The translations under genes were made by a program, and so were the position numbers. Source: FW021-bin31 sp964647485 (GTDB lineage Bacteria > Bacteroidota > Bacteroidia > Chitinophagales > Chitinophagaceae). From it: a DNA stretch of 64,000 nt. The notes under the pieces are model-generated. The model did not search any database. It worked only from the letters and a program-made list of their open reading frames with translations, and was not told the origin of the DNA. Every line of letters begins with the position of its first letter. Positions within the stretch are counted from its first letter, which is position 1. Of this stretch, positions 52,255 to 60,468 are shown one piece after another. The stretch is from positions 1-64,000 of the forward strand of contig CAZYHV010000021.1 in the NCBI GenBank assembly GCA_964647485.1, given 5' to 3'.

Positions 52255-53433
52255 ATGAAAAAAAATCTTGCATTATCATTCGAAAATACCAGAAATGGCT
52301 TTGCTTACAAATCAGATAAGGAATTAAAGAAAGCCTACCGTATTTTTTCATTTATGAAATATCCATGGCTCGTCAAGATTGGGTCTTTTCTAGGCGCAAT
52401 AGCCATAAAGATGAGATTACCTATTCAATGGATTATCCGGAATACCATATTTGAACAATTCTGTGGAGGAGAAACACTAAAAGAAGTTGCTCAGACAGCC
52501 TTTCACCTCCACAAATATGGGGTTGCCTGTGTCTTAGACTATGGCGTTGAGGCGTCGGATGGAGAAGATAATTATAATCAAGCAGTCAAGGAGATTCAAA
52601 ATGAAATTTCTTATGCCGGAACTCATCCGGGGATTCCTATGATAAGCCTAAAAATAACCGGCTTTATTCGTACTAAATTATTAGAAAAATATCATAAAAA
52701 TAAAGAGAAACTCAATAAAAAAGAAAAAGAAGAATGGGATAAAGGTTGTCAACGAATAGACACCATTTGCCAGGATGCATATCGACATAAAATAAGTGTT
52801 CTTATCGATGCAGAGGAAACCTGGATTCAACAGGCAGTAGATGACATTGCGCTTCAAATGATGGAAAAATATAATAAAGAAAGAGCAACAATATATAACA
52901 CCTACCAATTGTATCTGAAAGATAGAATTGAAGTAATCAAAGCACACCGAAATATTGCTAAAGAGGGCAAATATCTCTCAGGAATTAAAATAGTGAGAGG
53001 AGCTTATATGGACAAAGAAAGAGACAGAGCAGAAGAAAAAGGAGTTCCCTCCCCTATTCAACCTGATAAAAAGGCTACAGATGAAGATTATAACAAGGCG
53101 ATTATTTGGTGCTTAGAACATCTTGATTTTGTCGCTCTTTTCATTGGAACCCATAATGAAGAAAGTTGTATGCTGGCAGCAAAACATTTGCACCAAATGC
53201 AACTTCCTCATAATCACTCTCATGTTCATTTTTCCCAGCTATTTGGCATGAGCGATAATATAACCTTTAATTTGGCTAAATCGGGTTATAATGTCTCCAA
53301 ATACATTCCTTATGGTCCGATTAAAGATGTCTTTCCTTACCTTATTCGACGCTCTAAAGAGAATAGTTCCATTTCCGGTCAAATGGGACGAGAATTAAGA
53401 TATTTAAAAGAGGAAGTAAACAGAAGGAAATAG
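52255..53433 (+). CDS. Proline dehydrogenase
   Basis: FAD enzyme that oxidises proline to pyrroline-5-carboxylate, the first step of proline use as carbon and nitrogen source. The 392 residues are a single-function form with a TIM-barrel core: GVACVLDYGVEASDGEDNY, SVLIDAEETWIQQAVDDIAL, GIKIVRGAYMDKERDRAEEKG (in part), FIGTHNEESC and YIPYGPIKDVFPYLIRRSKEN. The YxxRRxxEN-type tail binds substrate. In enteric bacteria this domain is fused to the P5C dehydrogenase (PutA); here it is separate. No partner gene is adjacent. Confidence 0.9.
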   Translation: MKKNLALSFENTRNGFAYKSDKELKKAYRIFSFMKYPWLVKIGSFLGAIAIKMRLPIQWIIRNTIFEQFCGGETLKEVAQTAFHLHKYGVACVLDYGVEASDGEDNYNQAVKEIQNEISYAGTHPGIPMISLKITGFIRTKLLEKYHKNKEKLNKKEKEEWDKGCQRIDTICQDAYRHKISVLIDAEETWIQQAVDDIALQMMEKYNKERATIYNTYQLYLKDRIEVIKAHRNIAKEGKYLSGIKIVRGAYMDKERDRAEEKGVPSPIQPDKKATDEDYNKAIIWCLEHLDFVALFIGTHNEESCMLAAKHLHQMQLPHNHSHVHFSQLFGMSDNITFNLAKSGYNVSKYIPYGPIKDVFPYLIRRSKENSSISGQMGRELRYLKEEVNRRK

Positions 53434-53484
53434 AAAAGACAATAATTCCTTTCAAATCCTTAATATTTCTTAATATTATCCTAC

Positions 53485-53520
53485 TTTGGAAAGATTATTG
53501 TATTTATTGCAGTAATTTTG
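53485..53520 (+). promoter_or_regulatory. Promoter of the LysM/gldB pair
   Basis: TTTGG (53485-53489) and TAATTTTG (53513-53520), the latter a full match. The spacer of 23 bases is longer than the usual 19-20, so the -33 assignment is tentative. Confidence 0.45.
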
Positions 53521-53554
53521 AATCAAACTGTTTGCCAGAAAGAATCAGGTGACC

Positions 53555-55003
53555 ATGAAAAAAATTATAATTGCGCTATCTTTTCTTTTTTTGACTTTCT
53601 CTGCACTCTCCCAAACGGAAAATGATACCATTGTTGTAGCTCCGGGCGTTTCAGGGTTACATTTTTATCATATTATGCAAGATGGGGAAACTTTAGCCCA
53701 TATCAGTCAAGAATATGACATCTCGAAAGATCGAATTTTAGCTGCTAATGATCATAAGGAGATAAAACCTTATGACATCATCAAAGTGCCTTTAAAAAAG
53801 GAGGATGTCGTCCAGTCCGGTAAAAAGTCTGAACATATTGATTTACAACCTCTCTATCATAAAGTTTCTCAAGGAGAGACCCTCTTCCGCATTGGAAAAT
53901 TATATAGTAATATTCCCTTAAAAAACATCAAGTCCTGGAACAATATTCAGGGGAATTCCATTCATCCCGATCAATACCTCATTGTCGGATGGTTTAAACC
54001 TCACCAAAATAATAAACAACAAGAAAACGTCGATCATTCTTCTTCAGATATCGCTTCCACAAAAACGAAAACAACAGACACACCAAATACAAAGCCGAAG
54101 AAGACAACAAATAAGTTACAAACTTCTCAGGAAAGTAAGAAGGAAACAAAAGGGGGGCATTCCTTCCTTAATGCAGTCATTTCTTCAGAAAGAGAACGGA
54201 TACAACATCCTTCTGCTAATCAAAAAACTAAAAAAGCGGTATCCGTCCCTTTATTAGCAAAGGATACAGAAAGCAAAAGACCAGATAGAAAACCTGCGAA
54301 AAATGACACTTTTACAACAACTCCCCTTCTAAAAGATTCCCAATCACAGAAAAAGGAAGAAAAGGAACTAAAGAAACCGTCTCCTAAGGAAACTCCTGAA
54401 AAAGAAAAAGATAACCAGTCTATGGGAACCTTTGAAAAGATGTTGAACAAGATCAATCATTCTCCCAAAGAGCACACTTCATCCTCAACCACCTCTATCG
54501 CAACTCAACCCTCTCAAAAAAAGGCAGAATCCAAAGAAGAGGAACAACCTACCCCCATTATAAAAAAGGAAAAAGCACCTTCAAAACCTGAAAAAACAAA
54601 AGCAAAAGTTCCTGATTCTTCTATCAATAAACCTACTCCTAAAAAAGATTCTGCAGCGCTCCATCTTGCCCAAAAAAGTGCCTTCTCAGGTTTGTTTACA
54701 GCACAAACGAAAAATGAAAATCTCATTCAATCAAAAAAAGGAGCTGCCGGATGGTTCAAAAGTAATATTCAACCTGACTCAAAAAAATACTACGCCCTTT
54801 GTGACAACCTGCCGCGGGGAACAATCATCAAAGTTATTAATCCCATCAACAATAAATTTATCTTTGCAAAAGTGCTTTCTCCCATTCCCAAAAATAAAGA
54901 AAATTACAACCTCATCGTAAAATTAAGTGATGCTGCTAAAAATGATCTGGGAATTTCGCAATCCAGATTCTGGAGTAAAATCGTATTTCCAAAAATAAAC
55001 TAA
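53555..55003 (+). CDS. Exported LysM protein with RlpA-like (double-psi barrel) C terminus
   Basis: The 482 residues start with a signal peptide (KKIIIALSFLFLTFSALSQ). Two LysM repeats bind peptidoglycan (about 37-79, HIMQDGETLAHISQEYDIS; and 100-147, HKVSQGETLFRIGKLYS). A Lys/Pro/Thr/Ser-rich linker of about 240 residues follows. The C-terminal domain (about 395-482) resembles RlpA/expansin double-psi barrels: CDNLPRGTIIKVINPINNKF, then YNLIVKLSDAAKNDLGIS. The linker probably spans the periplasm or cell wall. The stop codon touches the gldB start (TAAATG), so translation may be coupled. The ATG at 53555 is preferred over a GTG six bases earlier. Confidence 0.82.
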   Translation: MKKIIIALSFLFLTFSALSQTENDTIVVAPGVSGLHFYHIMQDGETLAHISQEYDISKDRILAANDHKEIKPYDIIKVPLKKEDVVQSGKKSEHIDLQPLYHKVSQGETLFRIGKLYSNIPLKNIKSWNNIQGNSIHPDQYLIVGWFKPHQNNKQQENVDHSSSDIASTKTKTTDTPNTKPKKTTNKLQTSQESKKETKGGHSFLNAVISSERERIQHPSANQKTKKAVSVPLLAKDTESKRPDRKPAKNDTFTTTPLLKDSQSQKKEEKELKKPSPKETPEKEKDNQSMGTFEKMLNKINHSPKEHTSSSTTSIATQPSQKKAESKEEEQPTPIIKKEKAPSKPEKTKAKVPDSSINKPTPKKDSAALHLAQKSAFSGLFTAQTKNENLIQSKKGAAGWFKSNIQPDSKKYYALCDNLPRGTIIKVINPINNKFIFAKVLSPIPKNKENYNLIVKLSDAAKNDLGISQSRFWSKIVFPKIN

Positions 55004-56059
55004 ATGAGGGAAAGATCCGTGATCCGGTTACAACAGCTTATTTTATTTCTTCTTTTTGGAATGTCTCTGCTTTTTGGCTGCCAATCAGGAGATAAAACTC
55101 CCAATGTAAGTCACATCCCTGTCCATGTTCAGATTACTAGTTTTGACCATGATTTCATGACAATGGATACCCTTCGTATTCAAGATGGGCTTAAAAAACT
55201 AGAACAAAAATATCCTCTCTTCTATCCTATATACATGAATAAAATCATGCAGTTTCATGCGCGCGAACAACGAGGGAAAAAAATAGATGAAGACAGCCTC
55301 GTACGTCAGTATATTACCAATAAAGACATTGAAAACCTGCAAGAAATTATTCATCAAAAATTCCCACCGGATAAAATAAAGGAGCTCCAAAAAGAATTAA
55401 AAAAAAGCTTTCGATACATCAAATACTATATCCCTGATTTTACCCCTCCGAAAGTGATTACTTTTTCCTCTGCACTTTCGAATTATGGAGCCATTACCAT
55501 AGATTCGATTTTAGGTATTGGTTTGGATATGTTTTTAGGTGAAGATTTCCCACTTTATCAAAAAGTTTCTCCTCCTTATCCCAGCTATCTCCTTCACCGG
55601 TTCAATGAAAATCACCTTATTCCAAGTTGTATCAAAGTGATTGCCCAAGATCAATATCCCCCACCGTCAAGAGGCACCTTACTGGCTCAAATGGTTGCTC
55701 AAGGAAAAATTTTATACTTTATGGATAAAGTCTTGCCTCATACTCCGGATTCTTTAAAAATAAATTATACCGACCGGCAAATGACCTGGTGTAAAGCGAA
55801 CGAACAATTTATCTGGCAATATTTTATTCAAAAAAATTTATTATTCAATAAAAAGCCCTTGACCATTCGGTATTATATCGGAGTTGCCCCTACCGCCCGA
55901 GGGATGCCTCAGGAGGCTCCCGGCAATATAGGAAGTTGGGTAGGTTGGCAGATTGTAAAAGCATATATGAAAAAATATCCTAAGACTACACTTCCTCAAT
56001 TAATGGCATTGAAAGGGAATCAGGACTTTTTGAATAAATCCGGTTATCAGCCCCATTAA
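55004..56059 (+). CDS. gldB: Gliding motility lipoprotein GldB
   Basis: Lipoprotein needed for gliding in Flavobacterium johnsoniae. The 351 residues have the lipobox SLLFGCQSG near residue 25, then HVQITSFDHDFMTMDTLRIQ, DFLPPK-like TPPKVITFSSALSNYGAI, GIGLDMFLGEDFPLY and the closing NIGSWVGWQIVKAYMKKYP. These are typical of GldB. The family is found in non-gliding Bacteroidota too, so motility is not proven; together with sprA it supports a working type IX apparatus. The start overlaps the LysM gene's stop region with no gap. The exact mechanism of GldB is unknown. Confidence 0.88.
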   Translation: MRERSVIRLQQLILFLLFGMSLLFGCQSGDKTPNVSHIPVHVQITSFDHDFMTMDTLRIQDGLKKLEQKYPLFYPIYMNKIMQFHAREQRGKKIDEDSLVRQYITNKDIENLQEIIHQKFPPDKIKELQKELKKSFRYIKYYIPDFTPPKVITFSSALSNYGAITIDSILGIGLDMFLGEDFPLYQKVSPPYPSYLLHRFNENHLIPSCIKVIAQDQYPPPSRGTLLAQMVAQGKILYFMDKVLPHTPDSLKINYTDRQMTWCKANEQFIWQYFIQKNLLFNKKPLTIRYYIGVAPTARGMPQEAPGNIGSWVGWQIVKAYMKKYPKTTLPQLMALKGNQDFLNKSGYQPH

Positions 56060-56141
56060 TCTGCGTCCCCTCACTCCTACTTTTTGCTTGTCATTTCCAG
56101 AGCATTGCACTACCTTGCAGCCTTCTAATTTTTAGAAACGG

Positions 56142-57671
56142 ATGAATTCAACGCTACTTTTATTTCTCATATTAATTTATTTCCTCGGGCTCATATTTAT
56201 TGCGATAAAGACCTCCAAAGGAAGCAATAATGATTCTTTTTTTGTTGGGAATAGAAAAAGTAAATGGTGGGTGGTTGCCTTCGGAATGATTGGAACATCG
56301 CTCACCGGAGTCACTTTTATTAGTGTACCCGGAACCGTAGGAGAAAGTGGATTTTCCTATTTCCAGGTAACCATTGGCTATTGGTTGGGTTACTTTTTAG
56401 TAGCTTTTGTATTACTTCCTCTTTATTACAAGCTTCGTCTCACTTCTATCTATACTTATTTACAAAAACGATTCAATACCAATGCCCATAAAACGGGAGC
56501 CGTCTTTTTTATGTTGTCTCGTACAGTAGGTTCAACCCTTCGCCTCTATTTGGTCATCAAGATCTTAGAAATTTTTATCCTTCAAGATTTACACATTTCA
56601 TTTTCCACTACTTCTATTATTATTCTCATCCTTATTATTCTCTATACCTTTAAAGGAGGAGTAAAGACCATCGTCTGGACCGATACTTTGCAAACTACTT
56701 TTATGCTTGCCTCGCTTATTGCCGGCGCCCTCTATCTGCTTCATTCTATCGGATTGAGCATTCCGGAAGCCTGGCATCACATGCATTTACAACACTATAC
56801 CCACATTTTTACCTGGGACGGACTTTCCGCTCATAATTTTTTTAAAGAAATCATCGGTGGCGCTTTTATTACAGTAGCCATGACCGGATTAGATCAGGAA
56901 ATGATGCAGAAAAATATCAGTATCAGCAAATTTAAAGATGCTCGAAAAAACATGCTGTTGATGGGCGCCTTGCAAATGGTCGTGGTATTTATCTTTTTAT
57001 TCCTTGGAGGATTACTCCTATTGTATGCACAACAAAACGGAATCACCGCTCAAGGAGATGATTTATATCCCACCATTGCCCTTCAAAGCGGTTGGCCTTT
57101 TATTCTGTCTTTACTTTTTATTATCGGTTTAATATCGGCTCTATTTCCTAGTGCTGACGGAGCTCTGACTGCGATGACCTCTTCTTTTTGTATTGATATA
57201 CTGGGTATTCAGGAGAAAAGCTGGAGCAAAAGAAAAAAAGTCAACATTCGCATCATTACCCACCTTCTCTTTGCACTTTTATTCCTTGGCTTTATTTTTT
57301 TCTATCGAATAATCGATAACGATTCTCTTATCGTTATTCTTCTAAAATTAGCAGGCTATACCTATGGTCCGCTTCTCGGTTTATTTGCATTCGGAATACT
57401 AACAAAACGAAAAATAAGTGGGAAAAAACCTATATTTCTCTCTCTGGTATCTTTATTCTTAACCCTCATTTTGGATTTATTAAACCATCCCGATTGGTAC
57501 ATTCATCAATTGAGTCTATCTCCAAAGACAGCAGCATTTGCTCGTTCTTTTTCTTTAACTATTTTTCATGGATATAAAATAGGATACGAGCTATTGGTCA
57601 TCAATGCCATCTTCACTTTTCTACTATTATTCTTATTTTCCAAAAAGAAAAATACGCTCATTCCCTCTTAA
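56142..57671 (+). CDS. Sodium:solute symporter (SSS family)
   Basis: The 509-residue inner-membrane protein has about thirteen hydrophobic helices. It has SSS landmarks: DSFFVGNRKSKWWVVAFGMI, GTSLTGVTFISVPGTVGESG, YTFKGGVKTIVWTDTLQTTF and the central GLDQEMMQKNISIS. Related proteins carry sugars, amino acids, sialic acid or iodide with sodium; the substrate here cannot be told. It stands 82 bases after gldB and is followed by a hairpin (57696-57717) before the RNase Y gene. Confidence 0.88.
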   Translation: MNSTLLLFLILIYFLGLIFIAIKTSKGSNNDSFFVGNRKSKWWVVAFGMIGTSLTGVTFISVPGTVGESGFSYFQVTIGYWLGYFLVAFVLLPLYYKLRLTSIYTYLQKRFNTNAHKTGAVFFMLSRTVGSTLRLYLVIKILEIFILQDLHISFSTTSIIILILIILYTFKGGVKTIVWTDTLQTTFMLASLIAGALYLLHSIGLSIPEAWHHMHLQHYTHIFTWDGLSAHNFFKEIIGGAFITVAMTGLDQEMMQKNISISKFKDARKNMLLMGALQMVVVFIFLFLGGLLLLYAQQNGITAQGDDLYPTIALQSGWPFILSLLFIIGLISALFPSADGALTAMTSSFCIDILGIQEKSWSKRKKVNIRIITHLLFALLFLGFIFFYRIIDNDSLIVILLKLAGYTYGPLLGLFAFGILTKRKISGKKPIFLSLVSLFLTLILDLLNHPDWYIHQLSLSPKTAAFARSFSLTIFHGYKIGYELLVINAIFTFLLLFLFSKKKNTLIPS

Positions 57672-57695
57672 ATTTGTATTTTCGCTTTTAGGAAT

Positions 57696-57717
57696 ACCTC
57701 AAATATTTTATTGAGGT
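57696..57717 (+). terminator. Possible weak terminator after the symporter gene
   Basis: ACCTCAA and TTGAGGT pair around an eight-base loop, followed by an A/T-rich stretch but no clean T run. It could instead be a leader element of the RNase Y gene. Confidence 0.35.
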
Positions 57718-57757
57718 TAAATAAATTTATCAATGAAAATTTTAGAACCAAATATTT

Positions 57758-59332
57758 ATGGAAATAATACTTATCATAGTGGGCGCTATCGTCCTCTTCA
57801 TCATCGGCCTTTTTATAGGGAAAAGCATTGCCTCCTCAGCAAATACAAAAGCAGGACAGACCCTTATTGACGAAGCAAACCAAAGAGCAGATGAAATAAA
57901 AAAAGAAGCCGAACAAGAAGCTGAAAATCTGAAAAAAGAAAAAATCCTTGAAGCCAAAGAAAAGTTCCACAAACTACAATCTGAAAATGACAGAAACATT
58001 TCTCAAAGAAATAAAAAATTAGAAGACCGGGAAAGAAACTTCAAACAAAGAGAAAAAGCATTTAACCAAAAAAGAGAAAAGACCGAACGCAAGCTCAAAG
58101 AAACAGAATCAATCAGAGAGAATCTTAATAAGCAGGTTGAGCTGGTCAATATCAAGCGTAACGAGCTCGAAAAACAACAGAGTGAGCATGTCAAGCAATT
58201 AGAGAAGATCTCCGGTTTAAGTGCAGAAGAAGCCCGGGAACAAATGATTAAGACCCTCAAAGATGAAGCTCGTACGCAAGCTGCTTCACAGGTTCAGGAT
58301 ATCATTGCAGAAGCCAAGACAAAAGCCAATAAAGAGGCAAAAAAGATTATCATCCAGACCATTCAAAGGACTGCAGCAGAACAAACTATTGAAAATACAG
58401 TAACTGTTTTCAATCTGGAGAGTGATGAACTCAAAGGCCAAATTATTGGTCGGGAAGGTCGGAATATCCGTGCCATAGAAGCCGCTACCGGAGTGGATCT
58501 GATTGTAGATGATACACCGGAAGCAATCGTACTTTCCTGCTTTGATCCGCTACGACGCGAAATTTGCCGATTGGCCTTACAACGCCTGGTTCAGGATGGT
58601 CGTATCCACCCGGCACGTATCGAAGAAGTAGTGAACAAAACACGGAAGCAAATAGAAGAACAAGTGCGCGAGATTGGGGAACGTACTGTCATCGAATTAG
58701 GTATTCACGGGCTTCATCAGGAATTGGTTCGCATCGTTGGAAAGATGCGCTTCCGCTCTTCTTACGGACAAAATTTATTGATGCATTCTAAAGAAACCGC
58801 CAAACTTGCCGGAATCATGGCTGCAGAAATGGGACTTAACTCGAAACTTGCCAAAAGAGCAGGTCTTTTACATGACATAGGAAAAGTGCCTGATGAAGAA
58901 TCAGACCTCAGCCATGCATTATTAGGAGCTAAACTCGCAAAAAAATATAATGAACATCCTGCTGTAGTAAATGCTATTGGCGCTCATCACGATGAAATAG
59001 AGATGGAGTACGTTATTTCTCCTATTGTTCAGGCTTGTGACGCCGTAAGTGGTGCTCGTCCGGGAGCAAGAAGAGAGATCATGCAGAGCTATATGCAGCG
59101 GATTAGCGACTTGGAAAACCTGGCAATTGCATTTGAAGGAGTAGAGAAAGCTTTTGCTATCCAGGCCGGACGCGAACTCCGTGTAATTGTATCCAGTGAT
59201 AAAGTCGACGATTCAAATGCCGATAAACTCTCTTTTGAAATAGCTCAGAAGATACAAGATGAAATGCAATTCCCCGGACAGATTAAAGTCACTGTTATCC
59301 GTGAAAAACGTGCCATAAATGTGGCCAGATAA
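57758..59332 (+). CDS. rny: Ribonuclease Y
   Basis: Membrane-bound endoribonuclease that starts mRNA decay in bacteria lacking RNase E. The 524 residues show, in order, an N-terminal membrane helix (IILIIVGAIVLFIIGLFIG), a long coiled coil (about 30-205), a KH RNA-binding domain (about 215-275, GQIIGREGRNIRAIEAATGV) and an HD domain with LLHDIGK (H372, D373). The length is typical (about 520). Its position after an inner-membrane symporter has no clear meaning. The last codons lie 10 bases before the DUF1080 start. Confidence 0.95.
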   Translation: MEIILIIVGAIVLFIIGLFIGKSIASSANTKAGQTLIDEANQRADEIKKEAEQEAENLKKEKILEAKEKFHKLQSENDRNISQRNKKLEDRERNFKQREKAFNQKREKTERKLKETESIRENLNKQVELVNIKRNELEKQQSEHVKQLEKISGLSAEEAREQMIKTLKDEARTQAASQVQDIIAEAKTKANKEAKKIIIQTIQRTAAEQTIENTVTVFNLESDELKGQIIGREGRNIRAIEAATGVDLIVDDTPEAIVLSCFDPLRREICRLALQRLVQDGRIHPARIEEVVNKTRKQIEEQVREIGERTVIELGIHGLHQELVRIVGKMRFRSSYGQNLLMHSKETAKLAGIMAAEMGLNSKLAKRAGLLHDIGKVPDEESDLSHALLGAKLAKKYNEHPAVVNAIGAHHDEIEMEYVISPIVQACDAVSGARPGARREIMQSYMQRISDLENLAIAFEGVEKAFAIQAGRELRVIVSSDKVDDSNADKLSFEIAQKIQDEMQFPGQIKVTVIREKRAINVAR

Positions 59333-59342
59333 ATATAAAACA

Positions 59343-59972
59343 ATGAATAAGCTTTATCGTTATAGTCTATTTATCCTTTTATTAGGAGGAATGGGATGTT
59401 TTACCTCTTGTTTCTTCAAATCTCAACATCAAACAAAAACAATTTCCTTATTTAATGGAAAAAATTTAGATGGATGGACAATCTATGGTACAGAAAAATG
59501 GTATGTGGACAAGGATGGAACGCTAGTCTGTGAAAGTGGTCCGGATAAAAAATATGGTTACCTTGCTACCAATAAAAAATACAAAAATTTTCTTCTCACT
59601 GTTCATTTTAAACAAGAAAAGGACGGGAACAGCGGTATTTTTTTTCATAGTTCCATAAAAGGTAGAAAAATTTCCGGCTGGCAGGCAGAAGTAGCTCCCC
59701 CGGGGCTATATACCGGCGGTATTTATGAATCATACGAGAGAGGCTGGCTTATCAAACCAAGTAAAGACAAAGGGGACGTTAAGATGCATCACTGGAATCG
59801 CATGAAAGTGAGAGTCAACGGAGATACCGTTGATACTTGGTTAAACGGAGAGAAAATGATTCACCTTGTTGACAAAAAAATTGGCGCTGCCAATGGCAAA
59901 ATAGCCCTGCAAATCCATGCCGGAGGAGGAATAAAAGTTCGATGGAAAGAATTAAAACTTAGAAAATTATAA
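59343..59972 (+). CDS. DUF1080 (3-keto-disaccharide hydrolase-like) lipoprotein
   Basis: The 209 residues start with a signal and a lipobox region (LGGMGCFTSC). The DUF1080 jelly-roll follows: ISLFNGKNLDGWTIYGTEKW, DGTLVCESGPDKKYGYLATN, FKQEKDGNSGIFFHSSIKG, GWQAEVAPPG and MHHWNRMKVRVNGDTVDTWL. DUF1080 proteins are often linked to carbohydrate use, and some cleave 3-keto-disaccharides; the activity here is untested. The frame is open to 59319 inside the RNase Y gene; the ATG at 59343 begins the signal peptide. Confidence 0.85.
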   Translation: MNKLYRYSLFILLLGGMGCFTSCFFKSQHQTKTISLFNGKNLDGWTIYGTEKWYVDKDGTLVCESGPDKKYGYLATNKKYKNFLLTVHFKQEKDGNSGIFFHSSIKGRKISGWQAEVAPPGLYTGGIYESYERGWLIKPSKDKGDVKMHHWNRMKVRVNGDTVDTWLNGEKMIHLVDKKIGAANGKIALQIHAGGGIKVRWKELKLRKL

Positions 59973-59982
59973 AGTCCGGAAT

Positions 59983-60453
59983 ATGGCGGAGAAAGAACTG
60001 CTCTATATAGATATGGATGGTGTATTAGCCGATTTTTATGGAGCTGTAAAAAAAGAATATCCCGATTTTGATCATTATGAACGAGGGCACCAACGTGAGA
60101 TTACGAATGCTTTGAGTTCCACAGAAGGATTTTTTATTGATTTAGAACCCCTACCGGATGCTGTCAAAGCCTTTAAAAAGCTGTCTGAAGCCTATGAAGT
60201 GTATATTCTCTCTACCCCTTTATGGGAGGCCCCCTATTCTTGGGCTGAGAAAAGAATATGGGTAGAAGAAAAACTGGGAACGGAAGCCTATAAAAAATTA
60301 ATTCTTTCTCACAATAAGGGACTATTTAGCGGGAAAGCCCTCATTGACGACCGAATTCGAAACGGTGTGGAACATTTTCATGGAGAACATATCCATTTTG
60401 GGACAGAAGATTTCCCCGACTGGACGACTGTGATTAACTATCTTCTTTCGTAA
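59983..60453 (+). CDS. 5'(3')-deoxyribonucleotidase
   Basis: HAD-fold phosphatase that removes phosphate from deoxynucleoside monophosphates, probably balancing dNTP pools. The 156 residues start ELLYIDMDGVLADFYGAVKK, with nucleophile D10 and acid D12. Then come YILSTPLWEAPYSWAEKRIW and the late LIDDRIRNGVEHF, typical of the NT5C/bacterial deoxyribonucleotidase family. It begins 10 bases after the DUF1080 stop and ends 15 bases before prfC. Nucleotide preference is not visible. Confidence 0.88.
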   Translation: MAEKELLYIDMDGVLADFYGAVKKEYPDFDHYERGHQREITNALSSTEGFFIDLEPLPDAVKAFKKLSEAYEVYILSTPLWEAPYSWAEKRIWVEEKLGTEAYKKLILSHNKGLFSGKALIDDRIRNGVEHFHGEHIHFGTEDFPDWTTVINYLLS

Positions 60454-60468
60454 AAAACCTCATACATT

